Shown here: positions 1 through 11,689 of the stretch, one piece after another | Numbering within the stretch: the stretch's first letter is position 1 | Layout: every line of letters begins with the position of its first letter | Origin: Actinomyces oris | GTDB lineage: Bacteria > Actinomycetota > Actinomycetes > Actinomycetales > Actinomycetaceae | DNA: 64,000 bases | NCBI RefSeq assembly: GCF_001937665.1 | Contig: NZ_MSKL01000008.1 | Coordinates: 98,123-162,122 of the forward strand | Reading direction: 5' to 3' | The notes under the pieces: generated by a model | The model's database searches: none | The model's input: the letters and a program-made list of their open reading frames with translations, nothing else | Told to the model about the DNA's origin: nothing | Program-made: the position numbers and the translations under genes

Positions 1-1195
1 CGCGGGACCAGTCGGACTCGGTCTCGTCGTGCTTGCGCATGACGTAGTCGAGGACCCCCTCGAAGCCGGTGGAGTAGATGCGCTCACGCCCCCAACGGTT
101 GCGGTAGGTGACCTTGACCTCGTAGTCCTTACCGCGCAGGATCGCCTCCCTCGCACGCGCCGGCAGGGCGCGCCAGGGGGTATCGACGTCGAAGGACAGC
201 TCCTTGCCCAGGGCCTCGAGCTGGCGGGTGAAGTACTTCTGGTGGCTCGACCAGGGGGCGACGGCGCCCTCGGCCAAGGTCAGCTCCTCGTCGGGGACGA
301 CGAGCTCGGGGTCCACCTCGAGCCGGGTACCGATTCCGGTGCAGGCGGGGCAGGCGCCGTAGGGGGCGTTGAAGGAGAAGGTGCGCGGCTCCATCTCGTC
401 CAGGGCCAGGGGGTGCTCGTTGGGGCAGGCGCGCTTCTCGGAGTAGCGCCGCTCCCGATCGGGGTCGTCCTCGGGCAGGTCGACCTGCTCGATGATGACC
501 AGGCCCTCTGCCAGGCCGAGCGCCGTCTCCACCGAGTCGGTGAGGCGCTGGCGGATGCCCTCGCGGACAACGAGCCGGTCGACGATGACCTCGATGTCGT
601 GCTTGAGACGCTTGTTGAGTGTCGGGGGGTTGTCGAGGCGCTCGGAGGTGCCGTCGACGCGCACACGGTTGAAGCCGCGACCGCGCAGCTCGCCGAAGAG
701 CTCGGAGTACTCGCCCTTGCGTCCACGTACCACGGGGGCGAGAACCTGGAAGCGAGTGCCCTCGGGCAGGGCGCGGACCTGGTCGACGATCTGCTGCGGG
801 GTCTGAGAGGAGATGACGGCGTCACAGACCGGGCAGTGCTGGATACCCGCCCGTGAGTACAGCAGACGCAGGTAGTCGTAGATCTCCGTCACAGTGCCCA
901 CCGTGGATCGGGGGTTGCGCGAGGTCGACTTCTGGTCGATGGAGACGGCGGGGCTCAGGCCCTCGATGAGCTCGACATCGGGCTTGTCCATCTGGCCGAG
1001 GAACTGACGGGCGTAGGAGGACAGGGACTCCACGTAGCGGCGCTGCCCCTCGGCGAAGATCGTGTCGAAGGCGAGAGAGGACTTGCCCGATCCTGACAGC
1101 CCGGTGAAGACAATCATCGTGTTGCGCGGCAGGTCCAGGTCCACGCCCTTGAGATTGTGCTCGCGGGCCCCACGGATGATAAGAGAGTCGTTCAC
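1..1195 (-). CDS. uvrA: UvrABC excinuclease subunit A, N-terminal part (cut by window edge)
   Basis: DNA damage-recognition ATPase of nucleotide excision repair, which loads UvrB on lesions. The frame is open from a GTG at 1195 to the left edge (about 398 residues), so the C-terminal half is missing. It starts [17 protein letters not shown] and carries Walker [10 protein letters not shown] near residue 35. The signature [13 protein letters not shown] and the insertion-domain zinc-finger cysteines CPVC follow. GTG is chosen because homology begins there. No Shine-Dalgarno is visible, but a TAGACT -10-like box (1209..1204) ends 8 nt upstream, so the mRNA may be leaderless. A LexA-type palindrome at 1234-1249 lies just upstream. 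uvrB is encoded about 8 kb away on the same strand. Confidence 0.97.
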   Translation of the reverse strand, partial: MNDSLIIRGAREHNLKGVDLDLPRNTMIVFTGLSGSGKSSLAFDTIFAEGQRRYVESLSSYARQFLGQMDKPDVELIEGLSPAVSIDQKSTSRNPRSTVGTVTEIYDYLRLLYSRAGIQHCPVCDAVISSQTPQQIVDQVRALPEGTRFQVLAPVVRGRKGEYSELFGELRGRGFNRVRVDGTSERLDNPPTLNKRLKHDIEVIVDRLVVREGIRQRLTDSVETALGLAEGLVIIEQVDLPEDDPDRERRYSEKRACPNEHPLALDEMEPRTFSFNAPYGACPACTGIGTRLEVDPELVVPDEELTLAEGAVAPWSSHQKYFTRQLEALGKELSFDVDTPWRALPARAREAILRGKDYEVKVTYRNRWGRERIYSTGFEGVLDYVMRKHDETESDWSR

Positions 1196-1233
1196 GGGAT
1201 TCGAGTCTAAGGGTTGACTGCACGTCCTGCGCG

Positions 1234-1249
1234 TCGCACATGTGTTCGA
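1234..1249. promoter_or_regulatory. LexA/SOS box upstream of uvrA
   Basis: TCGCAC-ATGT-GTTCGA matches the actinobacterial SOS box TCGAAC-NNNN-GTTCGA at 11 of its 12 specified positions. It lies 38 bp upstream of the uvrA GTG and about 25 bp from the candidate -10 (1209..1204), so bound LexA would sit at the -35 region. The divergent YciI-like gene starts 84 bp away on the other side and could also be affected. Confidence 0.75.
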
Positions 1250-1333
1250 CGCGTCTCATACCCAGGGCACCGGAAGAATGCCAGCGCTCCTGTGTTCAGG
1301 CCACGGCCGGGCCCTCGCCTCTATGCTGAGGCC

Positions 1334-1618
1334 ATGAGCAAGATCTACGCCGTCGAGTACCGCTACGTCACCGACAAGGACGAGGAGATGGCCGCCGTTC
1401 GCCCCTCGCACCGCGCCTTCAACGGTCGCCTGGCCGATGAGGGCCTGCTGCTGGCCGCCGGCCCCTACGTGGGCACCCACGACGCCCTCATCGTCGTGCG
1501 CGCCGAGGACGAGGCCGGAGCCCTGTCCCTTCTTGAGGACGACCCCTTCCAGCAGGCCGGTTTCATCTCTGAGCGCATCCCGCGCGAGTGGAACCCGGTC
1601 ATCGGGGTCCTAGCCTGA
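1334..1618 (+). CDS. YciI-like small protein
   Basis: Encodes 94 residues (MSKIYAVEYRYVTDKDEEM...) with the ferredoxin-like YciI fold pattern. An N-terminal strand is followed by RPSHRAFNGRLADEGLLLAAGP and a conserved His at about residue 26. The central segment reads DALIVVRAEDEAGALSLLEDDPF. YciI-type proteins are small dimers; a few have dechlorinase or hydrolase activity, but most have no assigned role. The gene stands alone on the plus strand between uvrA (divergent) and a methyltransferase. The next gene starts 69 nt downstream, so co-transcription is possible. Confidence 0.85.
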   Translation: MSKIYAVEYRYVTDKDEEMAAVRPSHRAFNGRLADEGLLLAAGPYVGTHDALIVVRAEDEAGALSLLEDDPFQQAGFISERIPREWNPVIGVLA

Positions 1619-1687
1619 ACTACTTCCCCACCGTCTCATGTGCTGACGGCTCTTGCTCCCGCACCACCCGGCCGGGAGCATGGGCCC

Positions 1688-2302
1688 ATGATTTCTTCTG
1701 CGCCGACCGAGTCCCAGTTCTCCCGCCCTTCCTCGCTCATGGGCCGCATCCTGCTCCGCAGCATGAACATCGGGCACGGCCGCCTGCACCAGTGGGGCCT
1801 GAAGGCAGCGGGTATCCAGTTGACTGACAGGGTACTCGACGTCGGCTGCGGAGGTGGCAAGGCCATCTCCCGGATCCTGGAGGAGACGCGCCGTGAGGTG
1901 GCCGGCATTGACCACTCCCCTGAGGCGGTCAAGACCGCACGGAGCGTCAACCGCGCCGCCGTCTCCTCCGGACGCCTGCGAATCGTGGAGAGCTCAGTGG
2001 AGAGCCTCCCCTTCCGTGACGGGTTCTTCGACGTGGTGACGGCTTTCGAAACCACTTATTTCTGGCCGGAACTGCAGGCCGGCCTTACTGAGATCCGCCG
2101 CGTCCTGAGTCCCGGCGGTAGGCTCGTGATCGCAAACGAGTTCGCTGATCGGGCGTCAGCGGGGGCCTGGGCGGATCGCCTGAACATGCACGTCCCTGAC
2201 AGCGAAGCCCTAGCCGGCGCAGCCTACGAGGCCGGTTTCCTGATGGTGGATGTCAGCGTCCATCCCCACAAAGGCTGGCTGCGCCTCGTCGCTGCGAAGT
2301 AG
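1688..2302 (+). CDS. class I SAM-dependent methyltransferase
   Basis: About 204 residues with a UbiE/Coq5-like Rossmann methyltransferase fold. Motif I is VLDVGCGGGKA near residue 50. An acidic residue ends the second strand (VAGIDHSPEAV). The post-I segment SLPFRDGFFDVVTAF and motif RRVLSPGGRLVIANE follow. The start at 1688 (MISSAPTESQF) is preferred to an upstream ATG at 1640 because a CGGGAG ribosome-site-like sequence precedes it. The substrate cannot be told from sequence. It is convergent with the P-type ATPase gene; the two stop codons are 8 bp apart. Confidence 0.88.
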   Translation: MISSAPTESQFSRPSSLMGRILLRSMNIGHGRLHQWGLKAAGIQLTDRVLDVGCGGGKAISRILEETRREVAGIDHSPEAVKTARSVNRAAVSSGRLRIVESSVESLPFRDGFFDVVTAFETTYFWPELQAGLTEIRRVLSPGGRLVIANEFADRASAGAWADRLNMHVPDSEALAGAAYEAGFLMVDVSVHPHKGWLRLVAAK

Positions 2303-2310
2303 AGGCGCAC

Positions 2311-4800
2311 TCATCCCCGACCGCGTACGATCCGGCGCCGCACCAGGTGAACCAGCTCGATTCCGCCAATGGCCAGGCCGGCCATGAGCGCAATGACCCA
2401 CCACACGCCGGGCGTGGGCCAGGCCAGCAGGAAGAAGGCGCGTACCGGTGGGGCGACGACGCCGAGCACTGCGATCATCCCCATGAGAACAACCAGCCCC
2501 AGACGCCAACTCGTCAGAGGCCGGGCCGTGAGCGTGAGCAGCCACAGCCCGCAGGTAATGAGCACCAGGGTCGTCGCCGTCGTCACCTGGGCCCGCGGGG
2601 CATGGGTGAGCGTCAGCCAAAGGTACGTGGACAAGGTCACGGTTCCCGCCATGAGTCCCGCCGGCACGCACAGGCTGAGCACCCGGCCGAGGAAACCCTC
2701 CCGGTAACGCTGGTTGCTGGGGGCCAGGGCCAGGACGAAGGCGGGGATCCCGATCGTCAGCGAGGAGACGACCGTGAACTGGCGAGGCAGGAACGGGTAG
2801 GCGACCGCCATGGCCGACACGACGACGGCGATGAGGGACGCGTAGATGGTCTTGGCCAGGAACAGGGAGGCGATGCGCTCGGTGTTGGCCATGACACGGC
2901 GTCCCTGAGCCACGACCCCGGGCAGGGCCGAGAACTCTCCCTTGAGCAGCACCAGACGCGCCACCGCCTTGGTTGCCGGAGCTCCATTACCCATGGCGAT
3001 GCCGAGGTCGGCGTCTTTGAGTGCCAGGGCGTCATTGACGCCGTCCCCGGTCATCGCGACGACGTGCCCTCGGGACTTCAGTGCCCGCACCAGTGCCCGC
3101 TTCTGCTCGGGAGTGACGCGCCCCAGGACGCTGGCGCCCTCAACCGCGTCGGCCAGGCGCTCCAAGTCCTCATCCGCCTCATGCCCGCTACCTGCACCAG
3201 CAGGCAGCGTACGTGCGTCCAGAGCGACGAGCTCTCCGCCGGCGGGGGCGCTGACCCCGGCCTGGCGGGCGACCGCGGCCACCGTCTCGGGGCTGTCACC
3301 GGAGATGACCTTGGCATCGACGCCCTGCAGGCGGAAGTAGGCGAGGGTCTCAGCAGCGTCAGGGCGTATCTCCTCGGTGAGGATCACGATCCCCGCGGCC
3401 TCAAGGTGATCGGGAAGCCGTGGGTCGCCCTCTTCCCGAGCCGACTTCCAGAGCGAGGTTGATCGAGCCAGAGCCACGACGCGTACTCCCTGCGCGGCGA
3501 TCTGACGAGCACGGTCCAGCACTGACTCACTGTGTCCCGCCAGGACGATCTCTGGGGCGCCGAGCACCCAGGTGGTGCCGGACCGGTCGCGAACCGCGGA
3601 CCACTTGCGGCGCGAGGAGAACGGCACCGACTCCACGTCGGCCGAGGGGCCCGTATTGCCGGGTTCCCGGGCTTCCTCGAGGCCCTGCTCACCAAGGCCT
3701 CTGAGATCGCTGAGCCCCTCCCTGATGGCGTCGGCGGTGGCGTTGGCCTCCCCGACCGTACTGAGTAGGGCGAGCGCCGAGAGCACCTCGGAGGACGCCT
3801 GCTCGCCGTCGGGGTTCTGGATCTCCCCGAGGCGGATGCGGCCGGTGGTGATGGTGCCGGTCTTGTCCAGGCACAGGGTGTCGACCCGGGCCAGGACCTC
3901 GACGGCCGGCAGCTCTTGAACCAGGACGTTGCGCCTGGCCAGGGCCAGGGAGGCGGTGGCGAAGTTGACGGAGGTCAGGAGCACCAGGCCCTGGGGCACC
4001 ATGCTGACCACGCCGGCGATGCCGGCGACGACCGCGTGGCGCCAGGCTCCGCTGCTCCAGGCCTCGGCGACGCTTCCGCTCAACCGCAGCTGGGACCACA
4101 CCAGCACCAGGGCCACGGGCACGATGACCCAGCTGATCCAGTGCAGCACCCGGTTGGTTCCGGCCTGCAGCTCACTGACGACGAGCGAGTACCTGCGGGC
4201 CTCCCGGGCCAACCGGTGGGCATAGGCGTCCCCACCGACCGCTGTGGTGCGGAACAGTCCGGTCCCGGCCGTCACCGTGGTCCCAGACATGACCTGCGCT
4301 CCGCTCACAGGGCGTACGGGCCGGGACTCACCGGTCAGGATCGACTCATCGATCTCAAGGCCATCACTGATCAGGACGTCCCCGTCCGCAGGCACCTGCT
4401 GGCCGGCCCGGAGTCGTACGACATCGTCGATAACGACCTCTCCGACCGCTACCTCAGTCTCGGCCCCCTCCCTCAGGACGACGGCGCGGGGTGTCTCCAG
4501 CACAGCGAGACGGTCCAGGGCGCGCTTGGCGCGGATCTCCGCCAGGGTGCCAGTGGCGGTGTTGAGCAGCAGGACGAATCCGAACAGTGCGTCCGCCCAG
4601 TGCCCTAACGCCAGGACGAGAGCCAGCGCGACGCCGAGAATCCCGTTGAAGATCGTGAAGACATTGGCCCGCAGGATCTGTGCGGCGCTGCGGGAGGTCC
4701 GCTCACGGTACTCGTTGATCCGTCCGGCACTGACACGCTCGTCGACCTGCGCGGCGCTGAGCCCGATCACCGGGGACTCAGAGGCATTCGTGGTGCTCAC
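2311..4800 (-). CDS. ctpE: CtpE-like P-type cation-transporting ATPase
   Basis: Membrane ATPase of 829 residues that moves a cation while forming an aspartyl-phosphate. Visible motifs: actuator TGES near residue 157, phosphorylation site CLDKTGTIT near 312, and hinge TGDGVNDALALKDADLGIAMG near 590. Hydrophobic segments flank the actuator domain, and about six helices follow the hinge. Overall layout matches mycobacterial CtpE, linked to Ca2+ uptake. The M4 motif reads VPQGL instead of the PEGL usual in Ca2+ pumps, so ion specificity is uncertain. Translation starts at GTG 4800 (MSTTNASESP). It sits downstream of terC on the same strand with a 56-bp gap. Confidence 0.85.
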   Translation of the reverse strand: MSTTNASESPVIGLSAAQVDERVSAGRINEYRERTSRSAAQILRANVFTIFNGILGVALALVLALGHWADALFGFVLLLNTATGTLAEIRAKRALDRLAVLETPRAVVLREGAETEVAVGEVVIDDVVRLRAGQQVPADGDVLISDGLEIDESILTGESRPVRPVSGAQVMSGTTVTAGTGLFRTTAVGGDAYAHRLAREARRYSLVVSELQAGTNRVLHWISWVIVPVALVLVWSQLRLSGSVAEAWSSGAWRHAVVAGIAGVVSMVPQGLVLLTSVNFATASLALARRNVLVQELPAVEVLARVDTLCLDKTGTITTGRIRLGEIQNPDGEQASSEVLSALALLSTVGEANATADAIREGLSDLRGLGEQGLEEAREPGNTGPSADVESVPFSSRRKWSAVRDRSGTTWVLGAPEIVLAGHSESVLDRARQIAAQGVRVVALARSTSLWKSAREEGDPRLPDHLEAAGIVILTEEIRPDAAETLAYFRLQGVDAKVISGDSPETVAAVARQAGVSAPAGGELVALDARTLPAGAGSGHEADEDLERLADAVEGASVLGRVTPEQKRALVRALKSRGHVVAMTGDGVNDALALKDADLGIAMGNGAPATKAVARLVLLKGEFSALPGVVAQGRRVMANTERIASLFLAKTIYASLIAVVVSAMAVAYPFLPRQFTVVSSLTIGIPAFVLALAPSNQRYREGFLGRVLSLCVPAGLMAGTVTLSTYLWLTLTHAPRAQVTTATTLVLITCGLWLLTLTARPLTSWRLGLVVLMGMIAVLGVVAPPVRAFFLLAWPTPGVWWVIALMAGLAIGGIELVHLVRRRIVRGRG

Positions 4801-4856
4801 GAGTCACACAGTAGTGAATCGGTCGAGGGGTTCCCCTCCTCCTGGCGGTCGAGACA

Positions 4857-5861
4857 TCAGGATGCGACCTCGGCACGCCGGGCATCTGCTCGCGACTTGA
4901 GGACTGAGGCGATGACCGTGACCAGGACAGTGGTGATGATGACGCTCAGGGACACTCCGATCGACGCCTCAGGGATGGCGTGCCACTCCTGGCCCCCGTT
5001 GATGAAGGGCACCTCGTTGGTGTGCAGGGCGTGAACGATGAGCTTGAAGCCGATGAAGCCGAGGATGACCGCCAGGCCGTAGTGGAGGTAGACGAGCCGG
5101 TCGAGCAGCCCGTCAATGAGGAAGTAGAGCTGGCGCAGGCCCAGCAGGGAGAAGGCGTTGGCGGAGAACACCAGGAAGGGCTCACTGGTCAGGGAGTAGA
5201 TCGCGGGGATGGAGTCGACGGCGAACATGACGTCGGCGGTGCCGATGGCGATGATGCACAGCATCATGGGGGTGATCATGGTGCGCCCGGCATGGCGGTG
5301 AATGACCTTGCCGCCCACGAAGCCGTCAGTCATGGGGATGACGCGGGCGATGAGCTTGACGAAGCCACTGGGCTTGTACTCCTCATCCTCGTCGTCGGGC
5401 TCCTCGACGCCCTCACGCGCCTGGGAGAAGGCGGTCCACAGGAGCCACGCCCCGAAGAAGTAGAACACCCAGGAGAAGTTCTCAATGAGCGCGGCACCGG
5501 CGAGGATGAAGATGAGCCGCAGAATGAGGGCGATAACGATGCCGGCGAGCAGGACCTCCTGCTGGTACTTCCGAGGTACCTTGAAGGAGGACATCATGAT
5601 GACGAAGACGAAGAGGTTGTCGATGCTCAGCGCCTTCTCGGTGATGTAGCCGGCCAGGTACTCCTGGGCGAAGCCTCCGCCCCACACGAACCAGACGATG
5701 CCGCCGAAGACCAGGGCCATGGCGATATAGGCCACCGACCAGACGGCGGCCTCCTTCATGGTGGGCTCGTGGGGGGTGCGTACGTGACCGACGATGTCGA
5801 TCACGATGAGGGTCAGAATAATGGCCGCCAGGCCGATCCACCCCAGGATGTGGACGTCCAC
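4857..5861 (-). CDS. TerC family integral membrane protein
   Basis: About 334 residues with eight or nine membrane helices and the TerC signature acidic residues in ALSIDNLFVF and DVMFAVDSIPAI. TerC/Alx/YceF-type proteins export Mn2+ or protect exoenzymes from metal mis-loading. The start is set at GTG 5861 (VDVHILGWIGL) because GGAGGAG lies 5 nt upstream. A longer frame beginning at 5909 would overlap the riboswitch. A Mn2+-sensing yybP-ykoY element immediately upstream supports a manganese-efflux role. The acidic cytoplasmic loop EEPDDEDEE lies near residue 155. Confidence 0.93.
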   Translation of the reverse strand: MDVHILGWIGLAAIILTLIVIDIVGHVRTPHEPTMKEAAVWSVAYIAMALVFGGIVWFVWGGGFAQEYLAGYITEKALSIDNLFVFVIMMSSFKVPRKYQQEVLLAGIVIALILRLIFILAGAALIENFSWVFYFFGAWLLWTAFSQAREGVEEPDDEDEEYKPSGFVKLIARVIPMTDGFVGGKVIHRHAGRTMITPMMLCIIAIGTADVMFAVDSIPAIYSLTSEPFLVFSANAFSLLGLRQLYFLIDGLLDRLVYLHYGLAVILGFIGFKLIVHALHTNEVPFINGGQEWHAIPEASIGVSLSVIITTVLVTVIASVLKSRADARRAEVAS

Positions 5862-5887
5862 GTGTTCTCCTCCGGTACGGAACTGGT

Positions 5888-6027
5888 ACCGGAGGTCTCC
5901 TCCCGCCACGTGTGCAGGCGCTCAAGGCGCATACCACTCTGGCCGCGACGCCGGGAACGCAGGATCGTGTGTGCCCGCACCACCGTGATGACGACGTCGC
6001 CGTTGGTTGGGAGTACTCCCCTCCGTG
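5888..6027 (-). ncRNA. yybP-ykoY manganese riboswitch in the terC leader
   Basis: On the minus strand the leader has the two hallmark segments of the yybP-ykoY class. GGGGAGTA is at 6021..6014, and a 3' GAGACCTCC is at 5899..5891. The P1 helix closes perfectly: CGGAGG at 6025..6020 pairs with CCTCCG at 5895..5890. Between them are ACGGCGACG and GCGGGCACACACGATCC segments able to form the second stacked arm. Downstream are the GGAGGAG ribosome site and the terC GTG at 5861. In this family Mn2+ binding turns expression on. A 3' U-tract is absent, so control is probably of translation. Confidence 0.82.
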
Positions 6028-6188
6028 TATAACGTCTGAGAGTCTAACGTTCTCACCGGTGTGGGCACATGGAGTGTCCCGTCGAGCAGGTGTGGGGTGC
6101 ATGACGTTGCCGCGTCACAGAGAATCCTCGGAGGCGGCAACGACATCACCATCGTGACTGCAACGTCCCTGCCCTGAAGCGAGTTCGG

Positions 6189-7430
6189 TCAGTAGACCGG
6201 ATCCCGATCGATCGGGCAGGTCATGCAGTGTCCGCCTCCGCGGCCGCGCCCGAGCTCACTGGAGGGGATCTCCAGAACCTCGATGCCGGCGGCGCGCAGG
6301 TTGGCGTTGATCGAGTAGTTGCGGTCGTAGGCGACGACCACTCCCGGCGACAGCGCCACGACGTTGTTGCCGTCGTTCCACTGCTCGCACTCGGCCCCGT
6401 AGCGTCCTGCGGTGGACATGACCGGGGTGAGCTTGACGTCCAGGGCCTCGGAGACGACGTCGACGAAGTAGCCCTCGTCGTAGGTGACCTTGATGCCGCC
6501 GCGCTCGGTCTCGTCAGGACGCAGGGAGAAGGTGTCCATCGCCCGGACAACCGGCTCGTAGACGTTGACAACGTCCTCGGAGCACACCGTGAACACGGTG
6601 TCCAGGTGCATCGCGGCGCGCTCCTTGGGCATGCGGGCCGCGATGACCCGCTCGGCCGAGCCCGCGTCGAACAGCGACTTGGCGATCTGGCTGACGGCTT
6701 GGAAGGTGGAGCGCTCCCCCATGCCGACCAGGACGATGCCCTTGCCGATCGGCATGATGTCGCCCCCTTCGATGAAGGTGTGCCCCATGTCCTTGTCGAC
6801 CGTGTCCAGCCAGACGTTGTAGTCGTACGCGAACATCGGGTGGTAGCGGTAGATGGCGGTCAGCAGGAGGACCTCACGTCGACGGGCGCCCCAGAACATC
6901 TGGGACATCTCGACGCCGTCGTAGATCCAGGCGGAGTTGTCACGGGTGAACAAGGTGTTGGGCAGCGGGGCGATGAGCATCTCGGGGTCGTCGCTGTTGA
7001 CGTGGTAAGGAGAGATGCAGCTGCCGAACACGTCCGTGGGCACCTCGTCGGACACGAGGCCGCCGATGAGGAGCTCACCGAGCTCGGCCGAGGGCATCTC
7101 CTCCAACCAAGCCAGCAGGTCCTCAGCGACGCCCACGCCCATGGTGGCGTGGTTGATGCGTCGGTCCAGGATGAACGAGCGCGCCTCGGGGATGTCCAGG
7201 ACATCGGCGAGCAGATCCCGCAGTTCGAGGACGTCGATGTCACGCTCACGCATGAGTTCGACGAAGAAGTCGTGGTCGCGCTGAGCCTTGCGAACGTCCA
7301 GGACATCGTCGAAGAGCAGATCGTGGCAGTTGGACGGCGTGAGACGATCGTGTGCGCGGCCGGGGCGGCACACCATGACACGGCGCAGCTTGCCGACCTC
7401 GGAGTAGACTCCGTGCTTCTGTTCGGTCAT
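6189..7430 (-). CDS. arcA: arginine deiminase
   Basis: Cytoplasmic enzyme of 413 residues hydrolysing L-arginine to citrulline and ammonia, first step of the ADI pathway for ATP production and acid resistance. Catalytic landmarks are visible: [22 protein letters not shown] (Glu/Asp), MHLDTVFT (His) and the nucleophile Cys in the C-terminal [10 protein letters not shown]. Full length for the family. Start ATG 7430 ([15 protein letters not shown]) follows a GAGGA ribosome site. It lies 89 bp downstream of arcD on the same strand. arcB and arcC are not within the window. Confidence 0.97.
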   Translation of the reverse strand: MTEQKHGVYSEVGKLRRVMVCRPGRAHDRLTPSNCHDLLFDDVLDVRKAQRDHDFFVELMRERDIDVLELRDLLADVLDIPEARSFILDRRINHATMGVGVAEDLLAWLEEMPSAELGELLIGGLVSDEVPTDVFGSCISPYHVNSDDPEMLIAPLPNTLFTRDNSAWIYDGVEMSQMFWGARRREVLLLTAIYRYHPMFAYDYNVWLDTVDKDMGHTFIEGGDIMPIGKGIVLVGMGERSTFQAVSQIAKSLFDAGSAERVIAARMPKERAAMHLDTVFTVCSEDVVNVYEPVVRAMDTFSLRPDETERGGIKVTYDEGYFVDVVSEALDVKLTPVMSTAGRYGAECEQWNDGNNVVALSPGVVVAYDRNYSINANLRAAGIEVLEIPSSELGRGRGGGHCMTCPIDRDPVY

Positions 7431-7519
7431 TGTTCCTCATTCCAAGTCGTGACAGCACAATCAAGTGCTGCCGAGAGCGGTGCAGTCGTAGATGACAGGA
7501 AGATGGTTGAGAACGGCGG

Positions 7520-8975
7520 TCAAAGACTCAGTGCACCAGTGACCAGCCCGTAGATGGCATAGACGGCCATGGCGGAGAAGAGCGCGACGAGCCCCCACTC
7601 GGCCCCATTGAAGACCTTGACCTTCTGCTCACGCCGCGCCCAGATGTAGAAGGGCAGGCCCACCAGGTAGAAGATGGCCGTGTACAAGAGGTACACCAAG
7701 CCTGCGGCATAGAGCAGCCATAGTCCGTACACCGAGCCCAGAACGCCGACGACAAGATCGAATACCTTCACCTTGGTTTCGTCCTTGATGGCGACGAGCA
7801 CCTGGAACAGGGCGGACAGGAGATAAGGCAGCAGGATGAGGGCTGAGGCCAGGTTGATGAGACGCGTGTAGGTCGAGGCGTTGAAGTAGGTCCAGATGAG
7901 GAAGAGCTGGACCAGCCCCATGGTCAGCCACAGGGCGTTGGCGGGCACGGCTTGAGCGTTCTCGCGGCCCAGGAACGAGGGCATGAGACCTTCCTGGGCG
8001 GGAACGCGCACGATCTCGGCCAGCATGAGGAACCAGGACAGGAGGGCCCCCACCAGGGAGATGACGAGTCCCAGGGCAATGAACTTCGCCCCCCCATGGA
8101 CCGACCGCCGCCTCAAGCACCCCGGCCAGGGATGGGTCGCCCAGCCTGGCGAGCTCGGAGCGGGGAACGATGCCGTAGGACAGGACATTGACGGCGAGCA
8201 GAAGGGCCAGAACAGAGAGGAACCCCAGGATCGTCGCCCTGCCGACATCGGCGCGCGTCCTGGCCCGCTCGGAGAACACGGACGCCCCTTCAACGCCGAT
8301 GAACACCCACACCGTCACCAGCATCATGTTCTTGACCTGGGAGAGCACTCCACTGATCCCCGTACCAGCACCGGACCCCCAGAAGTCGTGGGTAAAGACA
8401 TCGAGCTTGAAAGCGAGCAGGCCGATGATAATGAAGACGACCAGCGGTAGAACCTTACCGACAGTGACAATCGAGTTGATGATCGCGGCCTCGCGGATGC
8501 CGCGCAGGATCAGGACGTGGTACATCCACATGACAATCGAGGCGACCCCGATGGCAAGTGCAGTATTGCCGCTGCCGAATCCGGGGAGGAAAACCCCCAG
8601 CGAAGCCATGAGCAGCACGAGGTAACCGACATTGCCGATCCAGGCCGATAGCCAGTACCCCCAGGCGGAGGAGAACCCGACGAGGTCACCGAAGCCGGCG
8701 CGGGCGTAACCGTAGACACCGGCGTTGATCTCGGGCCGATTGACAGCCAGCCGCTGATAGACGAAGGCGAGCATGAGCATGCCGGCTCCTGTAATGAGCC
8801 ACCCTATGATAAGCGGCCCAGGCGCTGCAGCACTCGCCATCTGCTGCGGCAAACCGAAGATCCCGCCTCCGATCATCGATCCGATCCCGAGTGCCGTCAG
8901 TGCGGCCAATGAAACCTTACCGGAGGCGACCTGCCGGTCCCCCACTTCAACGACCTCGACGTCACGTTCAGCCAT
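7520..8975 (-). pseudogene. arcD: arginine/ornithine antiporter, disrupted by a one-base frameshift in a G7 tract
   Basis: APC-superfamily exchanger that would import arginine and export ornithine for the ADI pathway. Frame 1 runs from ATG 8975 (MAERDVEVVEVGDRQVASGK) through about eight helices to AAVGPWG. There the minus strand has TGG followed by a G-run (seven G in all, near 8090-8096). Removing one G restores frame into AKFIALGLVISLVGALLSW and onward to the natural stop at 7520 (VTGALSL). Both halves are otherwise intact and well conserved. The lesion could be a sequencing error, a phase-variable tract or a recent null mutation. Expected full length is about 484 residues. Confidence 0.9.
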
Positions 8976-9018
8976 AGCGACTCACGCCCCTTCGCAATCA
9001 CATTGGCACAACATGTAC

Positions 9019-9049
9019 TTACCATACGGTAACTTAATGGAGGCGACAA
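9019..9049 (-). promoter_or_regulatory. arcD promoter with operator-like inverted repeat over the -10
   Basis: On the minus strand TTGTCG (9049..9044) is separated by 17 nt from TATGGT (9026..9021). The perfect repeat TTACC-N4-GGTAA (9019-9032) covers this -10. Transcription would start near 9014, giving a leader of about 40 nt before the arcD ATG at 8975. The regulator cannot be named. The remaining bases between uvrB and arcD (8976-9238) show no gene. Confidence 0.45.
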
Positions 9050-9238
9050 GGACGACTGTATGTCAATAGAAATTCTTCGGCGTACATAATACCCTGCATA
9101 ATCACTCAGATCGGCGTCGACGCGTAAGACGTTGAGGTGAGTACTGGCCATTTGCCCGAGAAAATCGCAGGATCCCCGGTTTCACTTGTGGGGCGAAAGC
9201 ACTGAAACGGCACCACGAATTATGCGTGTCCCGCTCCG

Positions 9239-11335
<2,097 letters not shown>

Positions 11336-11689
11336 GCCCTCAGGCTACGCGGTCCCTCTGACATCATTGACACCTCCGATCGCGCGGTCGCCTCATTCAT
11401 CATCCTGCGATCCGGCTGTCACCACACAGATACGTCTTTGTATCCAAGAAGGAACCTTCCGATCGAGTTCACCTATTACGGTGGTCCCCGCAGGACACCG
11501 AATCGTGCCGTTCCACATTCATGTGGATGCTCATTGGGGCCTCCCCTGCACCCTGTCTTCACCCTCCGAGTTCAAGGATCTCCCATGGCCTTCATCGTTG
11601 CTGTCTCGGCGACCATCGTCGGCGCCCTCGGCCCTGCCCGTACAAACTCTCGACGCAGCAGCTGCTCGGGCTGAGTCCGCCTACCGGCT
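11336..11689. other. 354-bp interval with a possible gene remnant
   Basis: No full gene is visible. On the plus strand an ATG at 11585 preceded by AAGGAT opens a signal-peptide-like start (MAFIVAVSATIVGALG). It stops at 11674. In another frame the same stretch continues as ALPVQTLDAAAARAESAYRLY. This pattern would fit the first 35-40 codons of an exported protein truncated and frameshifted against the neighbouring lipoprotein gene, but that is only a guess. A GATAC/GTATC repeat with a 6-nt loop lies near 11431-11446. Confidence 0.25.

Noticed and set aside
5888-5909. TerC start at 5909
   Set aside because: It would translate the 3' strand of the riboswitch and adds non-family residues; GTG 5861 has a GGAGGAG at ideal spacing.
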